From NCBI GenBank assembly GCA_016765335.1, contig JAESQE010000051.1, positions 4,976-14,048 of the forward strand: a stretch of DNA of 9,073 bases. Direction: 5' to 3'. The stretch is from Planctomycetaceae bacterium (GTDB taxonomy: Bacteria > Planctomycetota > Planctomycetia > Planctomycetales > Planctomycetaceae). The position numbers were made by a program, and so were the translations under genes. Shown one piece after another: positions 1 through 6,399 of the stretch (position 1 is the stretch's first letter; each line of letters opens with the position of its first letter). The notes below the pieces were generated by a model. The model was not told where the DNA came from. It did no database searches and worked only from the letters and a program-made list of their open reading frames with translations.

Positions 1-43
1 TTGCCTTTTCAGATCATTGATGACGTGACAATATAGTATTATG

Positions 44-75
44 TGTAGAAATCTGACGGAACAGTCGTTTCTACA
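44..75 (+). other. Imperfect hairpin in the kinase leader
   Basis: The arms TGTAGAAA (44-51) and TTTCTACA (68-75) are perfect 8-bp complements. Inside, TGAC (54-57) pairs with GTCG (64-67) through one G-U pair, leaving a 2-nt bulge and a 6-nt loop. It lies about 120 nt upstream of the kinase start. No T-run follows, so it does not look like an intrinsic terminator; an operator, leader structure or chance pairing are all possible. The rest of 1-194 shows no clear promoter and no Shine-Dalgarno sequence. Confidence 0.4.
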
Positions 76-194
76 AATTTGTTGCGTACTGATTTGCGGG
101 ATGCAATAAATTATTTTCTAAGTGTACTTTCGTGCGAATCAATTCGTTTTCCCCTCATATCACCGACAATTCTTGATAAGCTTTTGGATGTTCC

Positions 195-3100
195 ATGGCT
201 GAAAAAAAAAGAGCAGCGTCGTCGTCTCAATCAGGCAATGCTGCAGCCGAATTGGACTTGCTGGAAAAAGGCAAGCTGGGCCGCTACGAGATTAAAAAGA
301 AGCTGGGTTCCGGCGGGATGGGTACCGTATTTTTGGCTCTCGATACAGATTTGAATCGATTGCTGGCCTTGAAGGTATTGCCACAGGATAAAGCCGAAAA
401 TCCGACGTTAGTCAAACGCTTCAAGGCAGAAGCACAAGCCGTCGCTCAGTTGACTCACGATCATATTGTTCGCATTTATGAATCGGGTGATGTAGACGGC
501 TACAAATACATTGCGTTGGAGTATGTAGAAGGAACTGACGTTCAAAGGCTGATTAAAAAACGTGGTCGCCTTCCGGTTCGACGAGCAACAGAAATCATTA
601 AGCAAGTGGCCGAAGCATTGGAGCATGCCTCTCTTGCAGGGATTGTGCATCGGGATATCAAGCCTTCGAATTTACTGATCACTCAAAGCGGCGTGGTCAA
701 ATTAACGGACCTGGGGTTGGCTCGCGCACTCGATGACGAAGAAACATCGATTACACGGGATGGCACAACTGTCGGTACGGTCGATTACATGTCCCCCGAG
801 CAGGGACGCAGCAGCAAAGCGGCTGACATACGTAGCGATTTGTATTCGCTGGGTTGCACATGGTATCATATGCTCACGGGATCGCCGCCGTTCCCAGAGG
901 GAAACATCACAAACAAACTGCATGCTCATTCGACCGCAACGATACCTGATCCACGCTCAATCAACGAATCGGTTCCCGAGGTAATCGTAAGCGTCATCAA
1001 CAGGATGATGTCAAAAAAACCAATTGATCGTTATCAGTCTGCTCGGGAACTACTTGACGATTTAGCAGCAGTCAAGAAAAACAGTCGCAGAGAAATCAGT
1101 GCAGCTGACTTGGCTGACTTGGCTTCTCCCGAAGTAATTGAAGACGAACAGGTATCGAAAACTGCTGGTAATGAAGCAGTGAATTTGCCCATGCGAAGCA
1201 AAGAATCTCGCGTTGTGGATGATGTCGAAGAAGAAGTCAGCAGTACGAAGTCCTCTCGCAAATCACGCAAGTCTTCTCAAGAGGACTCTGCAACTGAGCA
1301 GTCGGGTTCAAAGTCCCAAAGGTCTGGTTCGAAATCAAAAAAGTCCGGTTCGAAATCTACTTTCAAAGACTCGGGAGTAGAAGATCTGCCGCCCAGAGAA
1401 CGCAAAAAGCTGGCTGATGTGGAATCGAACCAGGGGCGAGAATTCAACTGGACTCCTTTTGTCTACGCGGGAGTTGGAGTTGTATCAATCGCCTTTGTGG
1501 GCTTGTTGTTTTATGTCTTCTCGGGTGTTGGCGATGCAATGGACAACGACAGCTCCGAAAAAATTGGTTTGGCTGAATTAGCTGAAGAGCGACAGAAGGA
1601 GCGTGAAGCAGAAGCGGATCAACAAAACGTTGCTGGTGCAAATGCCAAGAATACCGCAAATGCCAGGAATACGAATTCTAAGCAGAACCCAACAGCTACT
1701 GGGGATCATGCATTGCCCCCTTCGCCAGCTCAGCCTGGGAAAGCTGAAGTGCAAGCTGGTCCGCAGGTTATCAGAATTGTTGCATTGGATAAAAAAACAG
1801 ATGCGACTTCTGCTCATTCACTTCAAGAGGCCATCGACAAGGCAACCGATCCAGAAATTGTGATCGAACTTTCGAAAAAAGGGCTGAGTATCTGGGACCG
1901 ACCGATTGTCGTTACTGGGAAGAATCTCACAGTGCGGGTTGGCAAGGAAGGTTCGGGACAAATCCTGATTCCTTCTGCAAGTACTTTGGCCAAGGGATTT
2001 TTGACGGTCCGCAAGGGCACACTGAAGTTACAGGGTTTACATTTTGGCCTGTTGGGCTATGAGCTATCCAATGACGATAAGTTGACTTTGATTCGAACAG
2101 TTGATGCCGAATTAAATGTTCGTGACTGTTCGTTTACAATTGAAGAAACCCGTCAATCACCGGTCGTGCTTTGTGATGCATCGTGGAGCAGGCAACGTGT
2201 CGGGAAATCTCGCTGGAAACACTGTTTGATTCGCGGAAGCAGTTGGAAGCCTTTTGTTTATTCGGGCAGGAAATTTGAAGCTGAACTCCAGGGATCTTTA
2301 TTGGCGATTGGGAACCAACCGGTTTACACGGTGAATCATGTGCCTCGCTCTGCTGCGGCAAGCAAATCAGCAGATGCAGCAAACGCGAAACCGGATCAGG
2401 CAGATCGCAATCTTTCAATCAACGATTGCGTTATCGTTTGCCAAGGCAATGCCATCACGATCAATAACGCAAGTGGTGAAGTGAATGTACCGACCACGGT
2501 TATGAATTTGAATCGATCCAATATTGTGGCAAGCACATCAGTTGGTGCTCAGCCGTTTTTGTTGGTGCAGAATTGGCCTGAAAATGTTTTGAAGACAGCA
2601 GGAAATGGCAAGCTGACAAACATCGACTGTCGCAATGAAGAAACCGTAATTTCTGGTTGGAGTCATCGACTGCTGGCAGTAACGAGTAATACGAATTCAA
2701 AGTTTGAACCTAATGATGATGCATCCTGGGAAGAATTCTGGGGGAATGCGGATTCAAATGGGCGTTGGGATCTCACTGGTATCAACTTGAAAGCTCAGCT
2801 TCAGATGGCTTATTTGAAGCCATCGGTGATTACCAGCCTGGCTCGTGCAGGGGAGGAAGTAGCCAAGGAGACTGCAACAATTTCGGCTCCTGCGCTGCTA
2901 CACAAATCTTGGCGGTCAGATTACGCATTTCGCTTGCCGCCTCGTGTACCGACAAAGAAAGACCTTTTTGCAGAAGATGATAAAGATGTCAAAAAAGTGT
3001 CGGTGGACCTGAATCAGACAGACCTGAGTGAGTTTCTTGCTTCTCAGAGTTTTCCAGGCAAAACAATTGTAGAAGCTCGCGGATTCGGGCTGCGATCCTG

Positions 3101-4127
3101 CTTGCCGATTACGATTGTGAATAAGCAAGTGAAAATCCTCTTTATTACAGAAAAGGGGAAGGCTCAACTTACATTGCGTCCTGTGAGTCGTTCAGTCAAA
3201 AGTACTCCGTGGATTACGGTGAAGAACGGTACTCTTGAAATCGAAGCCGGTGTGTTTAGTCTGGCATCATCCAAGAACGCCCCGATGCCCAGTCACTGGA
3301 TCAAAGCAGAAAACTCTGCAATTCATCTCACCAAATGCCACGCGACCGGCCCTGGTGAAAAGCATCCAAAACTTATATCACTGATTCAGATGACTCAGCC
3401 TCAATCGCCAATTCAAAAAGGAAATGGACTCACGATTGATCGCTGTTATTTCCAGTATGGCGGAGATGTGATCGATGCGAATCTGCATGCAAACCCAATG
3501 CTTGTTCAGAACAGCCTGCTTGTTTCGAAGAATCATCTTTTCAAACTTTATTATCCAATTCTTAAGAAGCAACAACAGGGGTTATTTGAAGTCTCTCACT
3601 GCACGCTTTCTTCCGAGAATGGCCTGTTCCATTTTGATCTTCCGGCTTCGGTTGAGCATACAAAACCACCGGTTGAAGGAATTGTGACTGACTGCGTTTT
3701 TGTCTCGCCGATACTGGTGAATCCGAAAAGTCCTGCTGTTGCAACACTGCTCAGTTCAACTGGCGAGCCAGCCGATCTTGCGAAGAGGTTGTGGTGGTGG
3801 GGATCCAGAAACGGATTTGCACCGAAGGTTTCCGGGGGGTTAGCCCAAGGGGAACTTTCTGTTGTTTGGCCTGAATATTGGGGGCCGGGGCACGTGGATG
3901 CTCCGCTGTTTGGAGCAGATGGCGTGATGCTGGAAGCACGCAAGGTGACTGCTGAAAATCTTTCTCCTGCGGCTTTCAATCTGTATTCAAAATGCAAAGC
4001 GGCTAGCTGGGGAAAGCAGGAACAAGCTATTGGTGTCGATGTGAAGCTGCTTGAAATTACGGGGGGTGCCTCTGGTAATTCCCCAGGCACCAACAAACCC
4101 AAACAGGTGGTTAAGCCGGCGTTTTGA
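195..4127 (+). CDS. Membrane Ser/Thr protein kinase (Hanks/PknB type) with duplicated extracytoplasmic beta-helix region
   Basis: A 1310-residue receptor-like kinase predicted to phosphorylate Ser/Thr in the cytoplasm and to sense something outside the membrane. Visible kinase motifs: glycine loop GSGGMG (38-43), ATP lysine K60 in LALK, helix-C glutamate probably E79, catalytic loop HRDIKPSN (152-159, D154, N159), Mg-binding DLG (172-174, in place of DFG), Thr-rich activation segment (184-195), SPEQ (200-203), D215 and R279. All catalytic residues are present, so it should be active. Residues 300-415 are charged and Ser-rich with three SGSKS repeats (370-388). RERKK precedes one hydrophobic helix (about 420-443), giving an N-in topology. 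After a charged, Asn/Ala-rich linker (455-520) come two related beta-helix-like modules (about 554-870 and 956-1240) with regularly placed Cys residues. The ATG is preceded by no Shine-Dalgarno sequence, but the N-terminus suits the family. The gene stands alone; its ligand and targets are unknown. The kinase call is firm, the beta-helix fold is inferred. Confidence 0.95.
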   Translation: MAEKKRAASSSQSGNAAAELDLLEKGKLGRYEIKKKLGSGGMGTVFLALDTDLNRLLALKVLPQDKAENPTLVKRFKAEAQAVAQLTHDHIVRIYESGDVDGYKYIALEYVEGTDVQRLIKKRGRLPVRRATEIIKQVAEALEHASLAGIVHRDIKPSNLLITQSGVVKLTDLGLARALDDEETSITRDGTTVGTVDYMSPEQGRSSKAADIRSDLYSLGCTWYHMLTGSPPFPEGNITNKLHAHSTATIPDPRSINESVPEVIVSVINRMMSKKPIDRYQSARELLDDLAAVKKNSRREISAADLADLASPEVIEDEQVSKTAGNEAVNLPMRSKESRVVDDVEEEVSSTKSSRKSRKSSQEDSATEQSGSKSQRSGSKSKKSGSKSTFKDSGVEDLPPRERKKLADVESNQGREFNWTPFVYAGVGVVSIAFVGLLFYVFSGVGDAMDNDSSEKIGLAELAEERQKEREAEADQQNVAGANAKNTANARNTNSKQNPTATGDHALPPSPAQPGKAEVQAGPQVIRIVALDKKTDATSAHSLQEAIDKATDPEIVIELSKKGLSIWDRPIVVTGKNLTVRVGKEGSGQILIPSASTLAKGFLTVRKGTLKLQGLHFGLLGYELSNDDKLTLIRTVDAELNVRDCSFTIEETRQSPVVLCDASWSRQRVGKSRWKHCLIRGSSWKPFVYSGRKFEAELQGSLLAIGNQPVYTVNHVPRSAAASKSADAANAKPDQADRNLSINDCVIVCQGNAITINNASGEVNVPTTVMNLNRSNIVASTSVGAQPFLLVQNWPENVLKTAGNGKLTNIDCRNEETVISGWSHRLLAVTSNTNSKFEPNDDASWEEFWGNADSNGRWDLTGINLKAQLQMAYLKPSVITSLARAGEEVAKETATISAPALLHKSWRSDYAFRLPPRVPTKKDLFAEDDKDVKKVSVDLNQTDLSEFLASQSFPGKTIVEARGFGLRSCLPITIVNKQVKILFITEKGKAQLTLRPVSRSVKSTPWITVKNGTLEIEAGVFSLASSKNAPMPSHWIKAENSAIHLTKCHATGPGEKHPKLISLIQMTQPQSPIQKGNGLTIDRCYFQYGGDVIDANLHANPMLVQNSLLVSKNHLFKLYYPILKKQQQGLFEVSHCTLSSENGLFHFDLPASVEHTKPPVEGIVTDCVFVSPILVNPKSPAVATLLSSTGEPADLAKRLWWWGSRNGFAPKVSGGLAQGELSVVWPEYWGPGHVDAPLFGADGVMLEARKVTAENLSPAAFNLYSKCKAASWGKQEQAIGVDVKLLEITGGASGNSPGTNKPKQVVKPAF
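1302..1358 (+). repeat. Ser/Gly/Lys-rich short tandem repeat inside the kinase gene
   Basis: This stretch encodes residues 370-388, three copies of SGSKS separated by two basic or polar residues (QR, KK), giving a 7-residue (21-bp) period. It sits in the cytoplasmic juxtamembrane linker between the kinase domain and the membrane helix. Codons differ between copies (ggt/ggt/ggt, tca/tcg/tcg, aag/aaa/aaa). Being basic and Ser-rich, it could be an autophosphorylation or membrane-contact segment; that is inference. Confidence 0.7.
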
Positions 4128-4245
4128 CTGCATTTCTGATCTGTTTTCATTGTGTGTTCAGGATTTGTCTGCCATCTTGCTGACAACCAAAGCTCCGCTT
4201 TTTGAACACAATCAATTACGCAGAGCAAGTTTTAGTTGAGTTTGG

Positions 4246-4251
4246 TATAAT
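4246..4251 (+). promoter_or_regulatory. Extended -10 promoter candidate for the dehydrogenase gene
   Basis: TATAAT is a perfect -10 hexamer, preceded by TGG at 4243-4245, which completes the extended -10 motif TGnTATAAT. No good -35 hexamer lies 16-18 bp upstream (around 4222-4229), but extended -10 promoters can work without one. Transcription would start near 4258, giving a leader of about 110 nt before the ATG at 4369. Confidence 0.4.
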
Positions 4252-4288
4252 GGATCTGCTGCACCTTCATATAAGCTGATACTCAGGG

Positions 4289-4329
4289 TGGTCGCGAGAT
4301 GCCCTTGCGTAATTCATGCGATCATTTTT
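4289..4329 (+). terminator. Terminator- or attenuator-like hairpin between kinase and dehydrogenase genes
   Basis: TGGTCGC (4289-4295) pairs with GCGATCA (4318-4324) over 7 bp with one G-U. ATG (4299-4301) can extend the pairing with CAT (4315-4317) past a 3-nt bulge. Five T residues (4325-4329) follow directly. An alternative 6-bp stem, TTGCGT (4305-4310) with ATGCGA (4316-4321), competes for the same 3' arm. It could end the kinase transcript 160-200 nt after its stop codon or, since it lies downstream of the -10 candidate, attenuate the dehydrogenase gene. Confidence 0.35.
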
Positions 4330-4368
4330 CGTTAGTGTTGTTCAATAATTATAGAGTGAAATAAATTC

Positions 4369-5886
4369 ATGGCGACTGCAAATATTCTTGTGAATGGGTC
4401 TTGGGTTCCTTCAAAATCTGAAGAACGATTTCAGGCGGTTAATCCTGCTACCGGCGAAGCCATTGGCATGGAGTACCCTGTTAGTCAATGGGAGGATTTG
4501 GATGCGGTGCTGAACGCAGCTCAGGCAGCCGATGAAATTGTACGTGACTGGCCCGGGTCGCGGTTTGCTCAGTTTCTCGAAGCGTACGCGGACGAAATTG
4601 AAGTTAACGCAGATGAACTCGCAGAAGTTGCACATCAGGAAACCGCGCTTCCTCATTTGCCAAGACTTCGAAACGGAGAAATTCCTCGTACCACCGGACA
4701 ACTTAGACAAGCAGCTGATGCCGCTCGAAGTGGAGACTGGGCAAGTCCAGTGATCGACGAAGAGAACAACCTGCGTTCGATGCTCCGTTCCATAGGACCG
4801 GTCATTGTATTTGGCCCCAACAATTTTCCGTTTGCATTCAACGGAATTTCTGGAGGAGATTTTGCAGCTGCGGTTGCAGCTGGGAATCCGGTCATTGCCA
4901 AAGGGCATCCTTCGCACCCCGAAACAACCCGTCTTCTGGCAGAGGCAGCATTGAAGGCAGCTCAGGCGACCGATTTTCCTCCCGGGTTTGTCCAGCTCGT
5001 GTATCGTATGCCAGCCGATTTGGGAATCCGATTAATTAAAGATCCTCGCTTGGCAGCCGTGGGTTACACGGGTGGATTGAACGCGGGATTGAAAATCAAA
5101 GCAGCTGCGGACGAAGTTGGCAAACCTGCTTATCTGGAATTGTCGAGTATCAATCCTGTGTTTGTTCTTCCGAGTTACCTTTCTGAAAAGGCAGACGATC
5201 TTGTTGATGAATTCACGGGAAGCTGCTTGATGGGAAGTGGTCAGTTTTGCACAAATCCTGGCTTGGTGATTTTGCCTCCTGGTGAAGAGACTGCAACATG
5301 GATTGGCAAGCTTCAGCAAAAGTTCTCTGAATCTAACTGTGCGCCGTTGCTGTCTGGTTCCGGGCAAAAGTCCTTTCTTGAAAACGTAAAATACTTAACC
5401 GAAAACGGAGCACAACTTCTCACCGGCGGCGAGGCAGCCGATGGGCCTGGGTTTGCAGTTCAAAGTACGCTGTTGCAAGTATCAGCTGAGCAGTTCTTAA
5501 ATTCTCCAGAAACTTTTCAGCGCGAAGTATTCGGCAACGGATCGTTACTAGTCACAACCAGCAACCTGGATCAAATGATTGAAATTGCCCGAACTCTTGA
5601 AGGTCAGTTAACTGGGACTGTTTATCTTTCGCAGTGTGATGAAGAGGACGCTTTCTATTCAAAACTGGAGCCAGTGCTTCGGCGTAAAGTTGGACGATTA
5701 CTGAATAATAAAATGCCAACAGGTGTTGCGGTTTCGCCAGCGATGAATCATGGGGGACCGTTTCCAGCAACCGGTCATCCTGGATTTACAGCAGTCGGGA
5801 TTCCGGCATCGGTTCGACGTTTTGCGATGCTACAATCTTACGACAACATTCCGACTTCAAGACTCCCTGAAGCTCTTAAGTCATAG
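4369..5886 (+). CDS. NADP-type aldehyde dehydrogenase, alpha-ketoglutaric semialdehyde dehydrogenase-like
   Basis: A 505-residue cytoplasmic aldehyde dehydrogenase, slightly shorter than the roughly 525 residues I recall for this subfamily. Family resemblance suggests it oxidises 2,5-dioxopentanoate (alpha-ketoglutaric semialdehyde) to 2-oxoglutarate with NAD(P)+, the last step of pentose, sugar-acid and hydroxyproline catabolic routes. Seen: oxyanion Asn in PNNFPFAF (N152), cofactor lysine in AKGHPSHP (K178), VGYTGG (231-236), general-base Glu in LELSSINP (E257), nucleophilic Cys in GQFCTNPG (C294), and REVFG (385-389). The C-terminal PTGVAVSPAMNHGGPFPAT (450-468) is typical of the subfamily, which also carries the GQFCTNPG and AHP/GHPSHP signatures. 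All catalytic residues are intact. The start ATG gives a normal N-terminus; only a weak AGAG lies 12 nt upstream. No other gene of these pathways is adjacent, so the exact aldehyde substrate remains inferred. Confidence 0.9.
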   Translation: MATANILVNGSWVPSKSEERFQAVNPATGEAIGMEYPVSQWEDLDAVLNAAQAADEIVRDWPGSRFAQFLEAYADEIEVNADELAEVAHQETALPHLPRLRNGEIPRTTGQLRQAADAARSGDWASPVIDEENNLRSMLRSIGPVIVFGPNNFPFAFNGISGGDFAAAVAAGNPVIAKGHPSHPETTRLLAEAALKAAQATDFPPGFVQLVYRMPADLGIRLIKDPRLAAVGYTGGLNAGLKIKAAADEVGKPAYLELSSINPVFVLPSYLSEKADDLVDEFTGSCLMGSGQFCTNPGLVILPPGEETATWIGKLQQKFSESNCAPLLSGSGQKSFLENVKYLTENGAQLLTGGEAADGPGFAVQSTLLQVSAEQFLNSPETFQREVFGNGSLLVTTSNLDQMIEIARTLEGQLTGTVYLSQCDEEDAFYSKLEPVLRRKVGRLLNNKMPTGVAVSPAMNHGGPFPATGHPGFTAVGIPASVRRFAMLQSYDNIPTSRLPEALKS

Positions 5887-5916
5887 CGTTATTCTACAAT
5901 GCTTGTCGCTATTGGT

Positions 5917-5939
5917 TCTCCCCCTTACGAAGGGGGAGA
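5917..5939. repeat. G/C-rich palindromic intergenic repeat
   Basis: A perfect 10-bp stem, TCTCCCCCTT (5917-5926) and AAGGGGGAGA (5930-5939), with loop ACG. It lies 31 bp after the dehydrogenase stop. A further GAGGGGTTTT follows at 5942-5951 and a six-T run at 5958-5963, too far off for a standard intrinsic terminator. The CCCCCTTACGAAGGGGG core followed by an AGGGG block resembles dispersed palindromic repeats I know from many bacterial genomes, so it is called a repeat; it may still end transcription or stabilise the 3' end. Confidence 0.6.
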
Positions 5940-5982
5940 TAGAGGGGTTTTGAGCTGTTTTTTATAACCAAGCTGTATTCGA

Positions 5983-6026
5983 GAACCTCTGCGATTCAAT
6001 GAATAGAGGTTCCCTATAATTATTTT
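5983..6026 (+). terminator. Hairpin with downstream T-run, possible terminator
   Basis: GAACCTCT (5983-5990) and AGAGGTTC (6005-6012) form a perfect 8-bp stem. ATTC (5994-5997) and GAAT (6001-6004) add 4 bp past a 3-nt bulge, leaving loop AAT. Five T residues lie at 6022-6026, about 9 nt beyond the stem, which is further than in a textbook terminator. It is the best termination candidate after the dehydrogenase gene together with the palindrome at 5917. Confidence 0.35.
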
Positions 6027-6073
6027 TGTCAACAGTCTTAATAGCTGAACGATGTTTGTGAGAGTACGATTAC

Positions 6074-6255
6074 AAAACCACAAAGACACAAAGGGCACGA
6101 AGAAAAAAAGGCAAGTTTTGGGGATGCCTTGTCGCAGAAGTATGGGCTACTGATTAATACGGTGTTCACGGGGAAAAACTCAGCCGATCAACGAGTTAAT
6201 GAGAATTGAACGAGCTTTTCTTTTTTCTTAGTGCTCTCCGTGCCTTCGTGGTTAA
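6074..6255. mobile_element. MITE-like element with imperfect terminal inverted repeats, no coding capacity
   Basis: The left end (6076-6108) and the reverse complement of the right end (6221-6253) match at 27 of 33 positions, sharing AACCAC, AAG, CAC, GCAC and AAGAAAAAA in the same order. Each end is built of degenerate 8-9-bp units of the CACRAAG type. The 112 bp between hold no credible ORF. I recall ACCACGAAGGCACGAAG-type sequences as common dispersed intergenic repeats in planctomycetes and other bacteria. No target-site duplication is evident, so mobility is inferred. Confidence 0.5.
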
Positions 6256-6284
6256 AATCCCTGTTTGATATCCAGTAGGATTGG

Positions 6285-6301
6285 TTACAGTAATTACAGT
6301 A
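6285..6301. repeat. Two direct copies of TTACAGTA
   Basis: TTACAGTA occurs at 6285-6292 and 6294-6301, with a 9-bp period, about 100 bp upstream of the secreted-protein gene. It may be a small regulatory-site pair or a chance duplication. No convincing -35/-10 pair is visible around it. Confidence 0.35.
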
Positions 6302-6319
6302 TTTTAAAGCACGTTTGAG

Positions 6320-6343
6320 TAAGCCACTGTTTAAGCCACCGTT
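6320..6343. repeat. Tandem 12-bp repeat upstream of the secreted-protein gene
   Basis: TAAGCCACTGTT (6320-6331) is followed immediately by TAAGCCACCGTT (6332-6343), 11 of 12 bases identical. It ends 56 bp before the start codon at 6400, a position suited to an operator or activator site, although no protein can be named. Confidence 0.5.
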
Positions 6344-6399
6344 CACCTACCGCGATCATTAAAACACAACAAACTTTCACTGAAGAAAGATGATATCTG

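Noticed and set aside
79..354. 91-codon + strand ORF overlapping the kinase start
   Set aside because: It starts at TTG without a ribosome binding site and mostly overlaps the conserved kinase glycine-loop region in another frame.
4189..4203. AAAGC-TCC-GCTTT mini-hairpin with T-run after the kinase gene
   Set aside because: Only 5 bp with two G-C pairs; too weak to call a terminator beside the better candidate at 4289.
3596..4228. 210-codon antisense ORF over the end of the kinase gene
   Set aside because: It lies opposite a strongly supported reading frame and its translation has no recognisable domain; a shadow ORF.
4411..4917. 168-codon antisense ORF within the dehydrogenase gene
   Set aside because: Shadow of a conserved catalytic domain; no motif of its own.
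5887..6399. Repeat-rich gap considered as a CRISPR array or phage/defence island remnant
   Set aside because: Repeats are few, irregular in spacing and partly inverted, with no spacers and no cas, transposase or integrase gene.
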